From the NCBI GenBank assembly GCA_008360975.2, contig CM039192.1:10641694-10705693 (forward strand): a stretch of DNA of 64,000 bases, given 5' to 3'. The notes under the pieces were generated by a model. That model worked only from the letters and a program-made list of their open reading frames with translations. It was not told the origin of the DNA and made no database searches. Every line of letters starts with the position of its first letter. Position 1 is the first letter of the stretch. Origin of the DNA: Lichenostomus cassidix. Its lineage: Eukaryota; Chordata; Aves; Passeriformes; Meliphagidae. The translations under genes were made by a program, and so were the position numbers. This document shows, piece after piece, positions 27,880-40,440 of this stretch.

Positions 27880-27921
27880 ATGAGGCTCTAAAAGGCTCAT
27901 ATGAGGCTTTTATGAGGCTTT
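27880..27921. repeat. TATGAGGCT triplicate
   Basis: TATGAGGCT occurs three times in 42 bp (27880, 27900 and 27911), plus a degenerate AAAGGCTC copy. Confidence 0.75.
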
Positions 27922-28171
27922 CAAACTTTAAAAACAAGCAAAGTCAAGAACTAACTAAAATCCTGGGGTTTTGGATCTGATTTTGCTCACATTTTTTCTT
28001 GCTACTGGGGGATAAAAGTAAGAGGAGACAGTGAAGGGCTGACATTGATTCTGCTTCTCATATGTTCTGAATAAAGTCTAAAACCCATTACTACAGCACA
28101 ATTAAAAACATAATTGTGAGTGCTCTCAGAATTAAGCCCTAGAGGCTTTAGACTTTAAAACTAGTACTTAC

Positions 28172-28291
28172 CATAATCTCCATTTTTCTCCAGAATTCTT
28201 CCAATTTAGCCATAGGCTTAAGCCACCAATCAGTGCACTTCAAATACCTCTTGCCTTGGAACCAAAACTGCCTAAGCCACTCAAATTCAAC
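28172..28291 (-). CDS. FTO: FTO exon 7 (C-terminal helical domain)
   Basis: The 120-nt exon encodes 40 residues starting [20 protein letters not shown] and continuing [20 protein letters not shown]. Human has [20 protein letters not shown], then DWWCQPMAQLEALWKKMEG. The acceptor is ATCTTGCAG and the donor is ATG|GTAAGTACT, both strong. Both ends are phase 0, so the frame runs on from exon 6. The tryptophan-rich helix ([12 protein letters not shown]) is a hallmark of the FTO C-terminal domain and is found in no other AlkB-family protein that I know of. The exon is too short to appear as an ORF and was found by looking for the reverse complement of the conserved EWLRQFW codons. The next coding exon would begin TNAVL-like and was not seen in the remaining 28 kb. 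Confidence 0.96.
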
Positions 28292-31200
28292 CTGCAAGAT
28301 AAAAACATATGGCACCATAAACATCCACGGTCATTATCTGGGGCAGGAATGGGGTAATGCAAGAATCCAGCTATACCTGAAGTCTCATGGAAAAAGAGAC
28401 GGTTACCAAAGTAGTCATTTCTAAACACACCCTTACACCCAGCTGTTTATTTCTATTCCACATCAATTTGTGACCTGAGCTACTCTCTTCAAACCCAGAG
28501 AAAAACTCAACTCTCTTTTGCTTTCTTCTTTCTGTTTTTTCACATGTGGTATGTGTACAACAAACATTAAAAATTCCAGTTTACTCACAATGCAGTCAAA
28601 TATGCACCAACTCTGGCTTATTGTGATTAACATTGTGGGTTTCAAATTCTTTCAGTCATAAAAGATTGAAAAAACTTGCAGTAATAACATTGCTAGACTG
28701 CAGCCCAGTTGCTATGGAATGAGAAGGTGGCACTACAAGGAATCACAGCCTCTCATCCCTTACCAGACATCCCAGTTTCCAGAGATGCTGCTTTTCTTTA
28801 ACAGTAATCCATAGTTTTGGTCTTTAGAATTCCGTATTTATCTTTGTTGTGGTAGTTATGTTTCACACTGAGTTCAAAGCTGCTTTAATCATTATTTGTA
28901 CCACAAAGAAGATTTGTTTATCCCTGCTGAACTCTGAAGATGCAAACAAAGACAACCTACCAAGGTGAAAGAATAAAGAAAACTGCCCAAAGCTGTCACT
29001 TTCCTTTCCCATAAGAGAAAACTGAACAGCTACAGAAACCTGAAAGTGGTCCAGTTAACATTAACTAAAGGTTTGGTCAATATATTAAAGATTACAATAA
29101 AAAAATACTTAAATTTTCAGTGTATAAAAAGAGTATTAGAGCAAATTTTTGTTAGTAAAATATAACATGATTAGTTGGCAGACAGATCATAAAATGTTTT
29201 TTAAAACACCTAACTGTGAGCCAGTGACTTTTTAGCACAGAAGTTTGACAACATCCTTCCTAAAAAAAAAGCTGAAGGCAACTTTGCTTCTTCTATAATA
29301 TTGAGACATGAAGGATTCAGTTATGGTTTCCTAAAAAAAATTAAAAATCAGAATATGCAGTTTGGGGAAAGCTGAGCATATCATTATTCAACTTGAGTTT
29401 TAAGAAGCTTTTTTTCCCTCTCTCTCCGCTTCATTTTGCATTATTTGGCCTCTAACACATCTGGCAAACAGGTTCCATGAAATTAATCACAAGGTCACTA
29501 ATCAATGAAAAAAAAAATTATTAAAATCAATGTTAAAATATGACTTATCATAAATATATTTCAGTCAATCTGATTTTTGACTAGTCATATTGATTTGTTA
29601 CAATAATCCATGTAATTTTACTCTGATTGAAGTCTGGCACATTGGCCAAAATTTAAATGTATCTTGATCTCATACAGAATATACATAATTTGACATAAAA
29701 GAGCTTTTTAGGTGTAAGACAAAGTCTAGCAACAAGCCAATACATGCTCTGCAGGATGAGCTGGTCTCATCAGAGGTCAGTGTGTACCTAATTGCAACAA
29801 GAGGCTGTTTAATGATGTGGACTGCCATCTAACACAGCTATCAAACTCTGATCTGCAGTCACCTCGCAGAATCTCTTTAGCTTGGTTTATATAATTGGAT
29901 TTGGAGAGAAAAAAAAAGTTTCACCCTCCAAGGAGGCCACCAAGCTGCTTGGCAAGTGACTGCTCTGAACTATGATCTCTGAACAGATAACTGTTGATTC
30001 TGAGAAAGAAAATTATCCTGGTAATGCAAAGGTGACATGATTTCTCTCCTGTAATATCTTTTTCTGTAGCAGAATTCACTCCTCTTGGCTTGTCTCCTTC
30101 CACACACAAGAGAAGCTGTCCTAGTGAAAAACCCTCCACACTAAATACTGGAGAGACACAAAAAGCTCATTTCTAGCCCTGGTGGAAAGGAAGTTACAGA
30201 ACATTCATCTTTGTGACAAAACTCTCAGGTTAGCAGCTCTTGCTTAGGATTTTGTCAAAGAGTTTTTATTTGGAGACTCCCAAATATAAGATCTAACTTT
30301 AGTTGTCATTAGAAAGCATTTTATATGACTGAAGAGGACAAAGCTTAAACTTATTTATGTATAAAAATATGTAGGCTGAGTGTCTGAGGAATAATTTTCA
30401 TCTTCTACTTGATTTTCATTTATGACATATATCCATGCAACTAAGCTCAGAATCAGGTCTCCTATGTCTAATCTCAACATATTTTCAAGTTGTCCTTTCA
30501 GCAATGATTAAAGGCCAATTTTAGGTCATTGTCAATACTGGGTAGTAAAAGGCCAACAGCAGCATTTGACATTTTGTGAGGCAATGCTCCTCAGTCAATT
30601 ATTTAAGAGTACTGGTTATTAAATGCCACACATATAGGTGATCTATATTTTCTCTCTGCCATACTAGTTAGCCACCAACCATGCTGTCAGCTCACTGTAA
30701 TGTGCTAAAACATATTAACCTTCCTTTGGCTGCTACACCTTTCCCTTTCTCATCAGTGACCTCAGTGTCTAACACCACACCCCTTCAACTCAGTCCAGGC
30801 TTTCTTCCTCCCCATGCATTCTCCAACCTCAATTTATCTACTGCTGCCATAAAAACAGATTTGCTGTACGCAAAAGTGACTCTACCTCACAAGCAACAGG
30901 GCAACCAATTCAGTCTCTAGTTTTAATCATGGTAATCAGGATCTGATTATCACAGCTGAGCAAATACCCTCATGAGAACAAACCCCTACTGTACAAACTT
31001 GAGTACTTACTTTGAAACCTGCCATATTTTCAACACAATCCCTAGATACTAAGAAGACTTCCTTTTAGTGTTTTACTACACTGGGAACATCTGAATATTA
31101 GTTTGGTGTCAGCAAATACAGAAGCCTTGAACGTGCCTCACACCAACATGAACTATTAGCAGATTTTGCATTAGTCAGCAAAAGAAATTGTCTTTGAAAT

Positions 31201-34159
31201 GTGAAGAACAGACTGGTGAAGATCTTTCCTGTGGATTTATTTTTATATGGATGAGCATAGACATGATCTCTCCAGCAGTATTTAGTTACTTTCAAAAGAA
31301 TTTAGTTGCCAATGGTTTTCTCAAGTACCCTGTAGCTGTTTGGATGTACTCAGCCACTGCATGTGTTTTGGAAAGCCAAGGAGGATAAAAGCAGTAATAG
31401 AAGCAAGAGGTTCCCATTCAGAGAATTGTGCAAGGTGACTTCTTTTGGGATAAATTCTCCCTGACCCATCAACAATCTGACTGTGACTGGGTTGTTATCA
31501 GGCTATTGCACTCCACAGCCGCCAGGTAACTACATCTGCTCACCCTGCTACAGCCCTGCCACTGAAGTATTTGTTCAGACTGCAAGCCCATGAGCTACTC
31601 AGACAAGCAGCATGTGAACACCCTTAATTAAGGTTATCTTTACTTACAACTACAAAGTACACACTGGGAGAGAAGTGACTCACACATCTAACACACAGCA
31701 CACACCTTGCAATTACTCAGATATTCCTTTGAAGGCTGTTTTAGTGAGGGAGACCATGACAACAAAGCTAGGTTTAGAGAAATATTAAACTTCCACCTGG
31801 CTGCCCGCTAGTGATGCTAAAATCCTCCTCAGGTTAGCATCTCACTTTTTCAACAGGAATACTTCTGTCAAGACATCCAAGACAGGGCCCTGACAAATGA
31901 ACTCTGGGAAATCTAACATCAAGTAAGGACATCCCCCAGATACTCTTTTAGAGGTTTCTCTGCCCACCACAAAACTGGAAAAAAACCTAAGTCTCCACCT
32001 ATGCTTCAGATCCTCAGTTCAAACGCACTTTATCAGCACAGCAAGTCAATTTTCCTGCCCAGGAGTACAAAAGTGAAGGCACAGAATCATTCCTCATTCT
32101 TTCAGACTCACTCTTAGGCTTTTTCCCTTGAGCAGACACAGATAATTCATCCAGGCTTCATTTGGCAGAGCAGTTAATTTCAGCACAGACTGTGAATCTG
32201 CTAAACTACTATATTTTAGCTTGGTACTGCAATGGTTTTGTTCTGGTTAATGTTCTGATGACTGCTTCTGAGGTACCAATAAGGGAGTAAAAAGAATGAA
32301 CACATAGCATTTCAGGAAGAATCAAGAATGGCTGCATCTGTTTATAAGAGTTAAACTGAAGAACCTCTGTTATGACAATATTTAAAAATAAAATACATCA
32401 GTATTATCACCTCTAGATACCATCTCATTTCAAACTCATGATCTTTGGTCCAGAGGAAGAGAAAAAAAAAACACAAGGAGGTTTACAAATAGCACAGAAA
32501 GCTGTTTGTCAGAAATACACAGACAAAATTGGGAAATTGGGTGGCAGTTTTCCATTAATCCTATATTTGGCTTTTTGTGCTATTTTGATTTTGCATTAAA
32601 AATTGCTAACAAACTAAGATAGTGAAATGGAAGACTCATTTTCATCAATAAGCAGTTTTATTCTTTAAAGAAACAAAACAGTCTCTTGTTTTTCCACCTG
32701 CCTGATAATGTTTGAACCTAAAATCTGTATTAGTGCCTGAAAAAAAAAAGATTTATCATACAGAATGAAAGAAGGAAGGAAGCTTTTATATGCAAGAGAA
32801 GTTGCATTAGCTTCACAGGTCTTTATATTTTCAGCTCAGTGATGTTTGAAAAAGAAATAGGCATTTACCACAGAGATAAGCCTCTAGAAATTTTGTCTAC
32901 TTGTGCAGCAATAAATGAAATTTAAGTAGCACTCTAACAGCAAGGGAAGACATGACCTTGGGATAAAAAATATAAAAAAAAAGAATAGTAAAATTGGTGG
33001 ATTGGTAGTCTCCTTTCAAATTAAATATAGATCCAATGTGTCTACCAAGTCTAAGTGCACAATATGTACAAGTTAAACAAGGATTGCTGTTACAGTATAT
33101 CCCATATGTGTAACAGGAAACATCCCTGTATGTCACATTGCAAAATTATTCAGGTGACTGCAAACACCAGGGGCTACTCTCTCACCTGATGTAAACAGCA
33201 CATGGCTTTGATGTTAAAGGACCCGTGCAAATTTACACCAGCTGTGCCTGTGGCCCTTGCTGTGCAAACCACATATGCGTGTAGTTTTATGGACTGAGCC
33301 TGATTAATGTTTTGTAAACCCCTGCATGCATCAGACTTCTTTCAATTGCCCTAGGAGCTGTTTTGGTAAAAGTCAAGGGCGCAGATCTTTTTCCAACACT
33401 ATGCTCCATTTTACCAACTGTAAACACAGTACAGATAAAAATGTGTTCTACAAAGTCTTAGTAACACTACGCAACATCATATTCCTCAGCAGACAGCAAT
33501 TTAAACATTTTACACGAATTCTAATTTGAGTGAAAATGACCTATGTACAACTTCTAATTTATCTTTATCTAATTTAGCAGAAACACTGCAGAGCTCCAAG
33601 CAACAAAGCACTGCCAGCTTCAGTGGAATCCTGTCAAAGTGCATTAATACACTTGCATCTTTAGTAGCACTAAATGACCTGCTTAAATATGTTCCTCACA
33701 ATTATTTCCATTGTATGTTCTTCAGAACATACTTTAGAGGCTAAACTCACAATTGTGCTGCCTCTGGCATTCTGCAAAAACCTGGTTCAACACAAACCAG
33801 GGAGCACCAACTGAAAAGTTTTACTTGCTCTTTCACTCTAATCCTCTAATCCCTTCTCTCTCTTTCCCTTCTTTTAGATAAGTGCTAGAGTAGTCTGTCC
33901 ACCACACTGTCAGTTCTGGTGGAATATTTTGTGAAACTTCTCTCACTTTACCAGCAGAGGGATCTTAAGAAGGAAAAATGAAAACTTCCACAATAATCCC
34001 AATCAATGTACCCAAGGAAAAAAATCGTAAAAGCTACATTGGAAACTTGTACAGAGCAATGCCTTGTAAGCAGCTGAACACACTTAATTGCCATTAACTC
34101 CATGAGGAGACTGCGCTGCTCAGACCTGGCTGAAGCATTTTCAGAGCAGATCATCTCAC
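28292..34159 (-). other. FTO: FTO intron 6
   Basis: This 5868-bp intron between the exon 6 donor (GTGAGA) and the exon 7 acceptor (CTTGCAG) is AT-rich. It has no recognisable gene or transposon. The stretch 29560-29900 has TGATTGA/ATTGATTTG-type homeobox-cofactor motifs and is noted as a weak regulatory candidate. Scattered ORFs of 60-80 codons show no family resemblance. Confidence 0.9.
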
Positions 34160-34303
34160 CTCATTATGTATTTCTTCTACTTGCTTCACAACTGCAGCTT
34201 CCAGTGATTTCAAAGACAAAGCCATTGAATCAGAATCAGTCTGTAAATTCTGGAGTGCCAGCTCACATTGTCCAAGTATGTATTCCAATGTTCCTCTTGA
34301 ACA
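34160..34303 (-). CDS. FTO: FTO exon 6 (start of C-terminal helical domain)
   Basis: The 144-nt exon encodes exactly 48 residues, the same as the matching human segment. It starts [20 protein letters not shown] (human [20 protein letters not shown]), has a divergent stretch QTDSDSMA where human has CDDVDNDD, and ends [14 protein letters not shown] (human EPAVLKQGEEIHNE). The acceptor is TTTATAG with a T-rich upstream tract, and the donor is GAG|GTGAGA. Both ends are phase 0. In known FTO structures this region forms the first helices of the C-terminal domain, which packs against the catalytic domain and stabilises it. It is less conserved than exons 3 to 5, and no open reading frame over 60 codons marks it, so ORF-based gene finding would miss it. 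Confidence 0.95.
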
Positions 34304-34629
34304 CTATAAAGATACAATAAACATTTACATATAGCCACCTCAGAAAATATGTATTTCTCAACTATTTTTCATCAGCAATCCATGAGGTGTGGTGCAGAAC
34401 ATTCTCAATTCACACCTGATAAACCTACCTGGGAGTTTAGGCCAACTACCAATACAGAACCAAGTGTATCTCAATCAAAAATAAACAATAGCAGCTGTTA
34501 AAGAAAACATTTTGGTTCACAAGCATCATGTGAAGCACAATTCTGGATTAGAAACCATGGTGCTGCATATATGGCACCAGGATATTGGTTTGATAGGGAA
34601 CCAAACAGTGAAACATTTTTGATACTTAC
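34304..34629 (-). other. FTO: FTO intron 5 (compact, 326 bp)
   Basis: This short intron is bounded by the donor GTAAGTATC and the acceptor TTTATAG. Every other complete intron in the window is 4.9-8.0 kb. Nothing but splice signals and AT-rich sequence is seen in it. Confidence 0.93.
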
Positions 34630-34709
34630 ATCTGCCACCCTGTGAGTTGAGCTGAATCGAGGTGACAAACCAGCCAGAACACAGTGCTGATGTGTCATAT
34701 TGAGGTCAT
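34630..34709 (-). CDS. FTO: FTO exon 5 (third iron ligand and 2-oxoglutarate arginine)
   Basis: This 80-nt exon encodes the end of the split Asp codon, then [13 protein letters not shown] and [12 protein letters not shown], nearly identical to the human sequence. The histidine equivalent to H307, the distal iron ligand, is the codon at 34686-34684. The arginines equivalent to R316 (34659-34657) and R322 (34641-34639), which bind the 2-oxoglutarate carboxylate, are present. The acceptor is CTGTCCCTAG and the donor is GTAAGTATC, a near-consensus site. Together with exons 3 and 4 it completes the double-stranded beta-helix active site, so the gene looks catalytically intact. The next intron is only 326 bp. 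Confidence 0.97.
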
Positions 34710-37700
34710 CTAGGGACAGATTAGAAAACAAAAGTTAATCTGGTTGAATATGAATTAAGAACACTACTTTTTTTGCTTTAATGCTTAGAGAATTCATTCA
34801 TATAGCTCTAATATTTTGCCAAGCACAATAAATACTCACTATCCTAGAGTCAGCAGTACTTCAACTACACTAGTTCTTTCCCAATTTGTACAGTTTAGAA
34901 GTGGCATTTTCCCCACCTCTTATGAGGAAAGTTCAACTAAACAAATTAATTTCTCCAAAGCTGAGGATCTACAGACTACTCGGAAGCTACAGTCTTTCCC
35001 AAAAATCACTAAAAAATACTGAAATTTGAAAAAAAAGTAAGAACCCCAGTACACACATATTACTTCATCTTTTTATCTGACACTCAAATCTCCTCAAAAA
35101 ACTGTCTCCAAAGTAACTTTTTTATGATTTACTTGTAGCCTGCCAAAGAGCTGACATGGACTCCAGTTCATAAACTGGCAAACAAACAACCCCACAAACC
35201 CTGGAGATTGGCACCTGTTTTGTTACCATCAAGAATTCCATCAAAATTATAGTAGCTGAAGAACACCTGAAATGTAACAAATCAGCACTTTTAAGGAGAC
35301 TGACTCCCCTGGAAAAGTTCAGACTAGATCTAATAACAACACTCACTTTTACGTTAAAAACCATTCATGAAGTGCTTTCAATTCAAATGTTTTGTTGTTA
35401 AAATTAGGCTGCTCTCTCAACTTCAATAAGACATTCAGGAAAATCTATCAAAAATTTATGTAAAATCACTCCTAGGATACAGTTTTGTATGGCATAGAAA
35501 GAGATTTAAAAAATCATACAAAACTAGGGTCACCAAGCAAAAGTTAATCAATGACAAAATTAGAAGAGAACAGGAACAGAGACCTATAAAGATGTCAGTG
35601 AACTGGGAGTTTGTATTTTTAATAAGATTCATTCTTTTAGGGAACCAGCATGATGAGAAATTATCAGGCTTCACATAAACATTGCTTCCTTTAAGAGATC
35701 AGTATGTGCAAACCTGAAGCCTGATCTCTCAAATTACTACTAATTTCTGAAAACACTCTTCTGACCATAATAATGAGACCATCATATCAAAAAGAATATA
35801 GCGTGTGAGGCTTAGTGGTATCCTTTCTTACCGGAAAAAATATATGGTTTAAAACTTCTACTTTGCCTTGCAGCAAGCCTGAAACTTTAAAATTGAGAAA
35901 AGTCTATTAAATAAGAAATCAGAAAAATTACTTAATTTATCCTAGTTGTTCAATTTTCTTTTTATAAATTCTACAAGCAACTATTAATATATTCAAGACA
36001 GGGGATAGCATCATAAACTTGAAAAAAACACAAAAATAAAAATAAAAAATATAATTTATACAAGAAGGAGCAGATAGGTGATATAAAATAGGATTGAATT
36101 TGCACTGAGATGGGTTAGATGGGAGGTTTATTTTGATACATTTATTTGTTTGCATGAGGTTTGCAGATAGCTACAGCTGAAAAGCTTGAGAAGATGCTAC
36201 AAAACAAACACTGCAGGTATATCAACAAAAGCACCAGGAAGGCACATCTCCTTCCCTAAGAAATTATGGGTCAATGGAATACTCCTTTCCTAACAGAAAG
36301 CTAGATGATCTTTCCCTAATTAAGAAATATTTTTAGTTTTTGAACAGGAATACCATGCAAAACCAAAACAGAATTAATTAAAAGTCTAAAAAATTTTAAA
36401 ATATGAACTAAAAAATATGTCTGAGATTTATCAAACTTCATGATCAAAGTTTGGTAATGACAAATACATTTCTGGAGTGCTAAGTCTTAACAGTAGGGAA
36501 TACACCATTTAGATTAAATGTGGACTCAAAAAAAAGGGGGGATTTAAAAAACTCCAACACATTCAAGATGCTAGAGAGCAAAGAGGGTTCAAGTTCGTTT
36601 GTGAAAATGGAAGCAGATTAAATATCTAGAAATAGTTTAATGAGTCACTATATACATGTGGAAGTGTTTCCATTAAATACTTATCTTTAACCACAGGCCA
36701 ACCTCTGCAATGTGCGCAACCTTCTTCTGGTTGGTTATGAAAATAATTTTTTGATGCTTCTCAAACTATAATTTGCTGGGGGTGGGGAGTGGTATAAGAT
36801 TCAAAGTTCATCTTCATGCTGTTTTAAAACCCTAACCTTCAAGCAAGAGCTTGATCTATGGGAAACAGCTGCAGAAAAGTAAATCTGCCTTTGAAAGAGT
36901 CCAGAATGTACTTTTGTTAAGTATGTTTTGAAGTCATGGTAGGAAAATTAGTGAAAATTGTAAATCTGCTTGCAAATCTGGTCATGTCTAACTCAAAGAT
37001 TAGGGGGAAAATTCCAATTTAATAGTGGGACCATGACAAGCCTAGTTAAGCATGCTCTAGGACAGAGCAGATGGGGCCCTTTGCTCACCTCCACGCGCTT
37101 TGGATTTATTGCATGCACCCAACACGTTTCATATTAGACACCCCTTGACTGTGTACTTGAGACAGCAGGGTTCAGTGTGCACTTCCTCTGCAGACCAATA
37201 TATTATTCTAAATTGAGCTAAAGTGTTTCCGCTTCATGAGTGATATAAAGTTTAGATTTGAATTTTTAGGCAGCAGACTTGCAGCCATTGAATTTTTTTG
37301 CATATGAGGAAAAGCCTAAAAAGAATTATTAAAAAAAAAATCTTAGTGAAAGTAATTTTGAGTTTTTGTTGGTTTTGCTTAAACAAATGCATTTATATTA
37401 TTGTAATAGCTTAATAGAAGAATGGATTTGATCCCCTTATGTTTAGTATTAACATACATTTAAATTATGGCTCGTGATTTCATTTGAAGAGGGCTGCTGA
37501 GAAGGAAGATGTAAATTTAAAGACATTTTACTAGATTTCTCCCCAGAATAACAAAAACCATTTATAGAGTCAATGAAGAGAGGAACAGAAACATTATTAA
37601 ATGTCTACTAGAAATGCTAAAAAAACCCCTGTCTTTCTCGTTACTTTGCTATACCCATTGATCTTGAGTTATAAGTTACTGTAATTGCACATTACTATTA

Positions 37701-40302
37701 GAAATTTCCAGTTACCACACTTTCATATATAAGATTTGTGTGTACCATAGGAAATACTCGTGGTATTACAGGTACAGGAATTGATAGGACCTGACTTTTA
37801 AATTATACGCAACATATTGAATGCGATGTTTCAGCGTTTTACAACATTCACATAAAGCAGTAACACTACACCATTCCAACTGGAAGAACAGATCTACAGA
37901 TAGGCTGAGTTTTGTGCTGGAGTGGATGAGTCAGTGGTGATCAGAACCAATCCTACCAGCCCTATCCATCAATCCCTGGACATGAACAACCAGCAGCTGC
38001 AGGACTCCTAATGCTCTATTTTCTAGATGTCCTGCATACCCCTGCCACTGCTTTTACCATAATGCCAGAATAAGGACTCTGCTTACTGAAATGAGGTTCT
38101 GGAATATATTGTGTGTAAATGCATAAGACAATTGGATCTATGTTTTCTCTTTATTGTAAAGTTTCTTTTTTTTTACAGAGTTTTCATATTTTATGTTTTA
38201 GATCGCACCCTCAAGATGCCTCCTCTTAAAAGTTAGTGCAAAAAATCAGAACAGTTAAAAAACCACACTAAAATTATGTACGTCCATTTATATTGTCTTT
38301 CACTCCAAGTCAAAATGATAAAGGCAGTTCTGCGACACAAAGAAACCTAATAAAAGGGCCATTTTGAGAATATCCACTAAGACTATTTAGAAGAGTAATT
38401 TTTTTTTTCAACTAGTTGAAAAGAAATACAAAGACTATGGAAATGCAGAAGATATTAACAAAACACCTGGCCCACAGAGCTCAAATCTGTAGCTCTTCAA
38501 AAGTATTAATAAGAAAGTGATTTACACATCATCTTCATAAGACTGTTTAATATATCCTTTGTTTCCATCTAAACATGCTCATGATGTTACTCATTAAATA
38601 AACTAACTTTCTGATCTACCCTTTATATAGAACCCCTGAAAATACTTTAGTTACTATATAAATTCCACTAGGGAATAAAAAACACCCTTATGATCTGGTA
38701 ACTCAATCAACTACAATCTACAGTATTTTGCAATAAAAATACTAAAGTTAGTCCCCTTCTTTTATTAAACAGCTTCAGAATCTGTTGGCCAGCATAGCTC
38801 TATCTGCTCAAAGTTTCCATTTAGGAAGGATAATAAGTTCACTTGATGCCCTAAATGCTATTGCACAAAAATAAATTACTAATAACCTTTCTAGGAATGT
38901 TTAGCTGCCACTTCACTTTCATTGTCCCTCTTTCCCTCTAGGCTTCTACTTTATACCCCTACAAACACAGGAAGGGGAGGCACATCCAGACCATTATGCC
39001 AAAGGATCTCACATCTCAACACTTGATCTTTTCATGTCTGAACATACTTCAGAGCACAGTCAGTCCAGTACCTTTACACAAGGTACTTCCCTGATGACAG
39101 CGCACCAGACTTGATAACTAAGAGCAAGTACATGGTTTTTATGATGGCTTGTAAATGTATTGGTTTTGGTACATAAACTGTAACAGGTAAAGTTCAAAAG
39201 ACTGTTCTGCCCATGGAGTTGGGAGTGTGACAGGTCATTGTAGGAACATTCCACAGAATATGCCTTCCAAGTCACAAACACATAAGCAGGAAGCTCTGCA
39301 AGTGCTCTTGGTCCACAAAGATGATGTCTCTCAAGCAAAGATGCTAAACAGGCAAACATCATGTTGTCAGAGGCCTTGTTCTTGTTTTTGCGTGATCTAT
39401 AACTAAATATATTTAAACAAAAATGATAACCAAAAGAAACATGAGGCAAAAGAGAAAGCAACAGATTTTGTGTCAACAAACCTTAGCAACAGTTCTCGCT
39501 TCGTTTCTTTCAATGGATAAACCTTAGAACATGGGCTCAGCTGCTCAAGCAAATTAACTCAATTTAATTTTCTTTTTTTAATCCTCTATGCTTGAGACAT
39601 TGAGACTCATTCTTGGAGTAAGACAGCTCTGTTCATTATGATCTTAGTATAATCCCACTACTAGAAAATAGCATGTTTGAATACAGAAATGGAAAAGTGT
39701 AACAGAAGGAGAGAAGTGTCTGTGTAAAACTGGTGACTAATAAAATATCCACAGATTGGCATAATGATTCAAACCTCAAGAACCATGGTGCCAGAAAGCT
39801 TTAACATATTCATTCACAGCTTACATAATACAGGGGCCATTGATAAGCCAAGCTGAAGAACAGAAATTTATCTGTTGAACATAAAAGATGCAGATGCTCA
39901 CTGTTACTTGGAAAAACTGCATTAAGAATAGAAAGGGCATCTAGGAATACAAGGATGGGACAGATACAGCACAACATGTTGCAAGATCTGGGGAAATTCT
40001 GGTTCTGGCCTGAAGCCTGACTTGGACTAGTAATTCTGACTGCATAACACACAGAAAAGGTGAAAAAAAGACTACTTCTTTCTTAGCTGTGAAGTGAGAG
40101 AAATATTAAGGGAAAAAAGTTCCTCAAAATACTCTGGAAGCAGGCAGAGAAGGAGGAATTTATTATATGCTCCAGCCAGATTGCATGTCTTTCTAAATAA
40201 GGAAAGCCTCAACTGTAAGGAAGGTATGGTCACTTATTTTGACGTAAATGTAATTTTCTCTATTTTCAACAAAAATTCAACTTCTTAGTCCTTGAAAATT
40301 AC
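34710..40302 (-). other. FTO: FTO intron 4
   Basis: This 5593-bp intron has no recognisable gene. Its segment 36680-37900 retains several CpGs and homeobox-type motifs and is listed as a regulatory candidate. A 139-codon minus-strand ORF at 39060-39479 has no recognisable domain and is probably chance. Confidence 0.92.
36680..37320. promoter_or_regulatory. Candidate conserved non-coding element in intron 4
   Basis: Unique sequence with a CCACGCGCTTTGGATTTATT block, an octamer-like TTTGCATATGAGG and several retained CpGs, free of simple repeats. Motif-level evidence only; it may simply be unique intron. Confidence 0.2.
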
Positions 40303-40440
40303 CAAGCATCAAGTAGATGTCTCCTTGGTGAAGTGGGATTGCTAATCCAGGTGTCTCTATGTCCCATGCTACCTTCAAGCCTACGTGCCAAACAGCTGGG
40401 TCTCTTCCCATCACTTCTTGCTTACTGCTTTCTTCTACAG
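40303..40440 (-). CDS. FTO: FTO exon 4 (catalytic jelly roll, 2-oxoglutarate tyrosine)
   Basis: The minus strand encodes [20 protein letters not shown], then [14 protein letters not shown], matching human [20 protein letters not shown] and [14 protein letters not shown]. The tyrosine equivalent to Y295, a 2-oxoglutarate contact, is the codon at 40315-40313. The donor is G|GTAATTTTC (40302-40301). The acceptor is ambiguous: CAG at 40441 and TAG at 40435 are six bases apart and both keep frame. The upstream CAG is chosen because it adds residues A-V where human has G-P and gives 46 residues against 48 in human; the alternative gives 44. The exon starts and ends in phase 1 and joins exon 5 to rebuild the Asp-Asp pair. 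The first dozen residues ([10 protein letters not shown]) are a variable acidic loop. Confidence 0.95.

Larger units (their letters stand above)
1..28171 (-). other. FTO: FTO intron 7 (5' part)
   Basis: This stretch runs from the exon 7 donor to the left edge. It is AT-rich intronic DNA with homopolymers, small TA/TG microsatellites, short direct repeats, a modest GC-richer patch at 27.1-27.6 kb, and several stretches resembling conserved non-coding DNA (about 8.2-8.5, 23.7-24.05 and 26.3-26.5 kb), annotated separately. Open reading frames up to 135 codons occur on both strands, but none resembles a known protein to me and none has a supporting exon structure. Exon 8, expected to encode a GLPVEQRNEIL-like block, was not found by eye, in keeping with the long intron 7 of FTO in other vertebrates. 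A divergent exon could have been missed. Confidence 0.8.

Noticed and set aside
1..28171. FTO exon 8 in the left part of the window
   Set aside because: I looked on the minus strand for codons of the conserved VEQRNEIL and LRREWHA blocks and found none with splice sites. It is probably beyond position 1, but a translated search would settle it.
34498..34731. 77-codon minus-strand ORF as a small protein
   Set aside because: Only the central 26 codons (exon 5) are FTO; the N- and C-terminal parts are translated intron beyond good splice sites.
39060..39479. 139-codon minus-strand ORF as a gene
   Set aside because: It lies wholly in FTO intron 4, shows no recognisable domain, and its start and context are unremarkable. 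The composition looks like translated intron.
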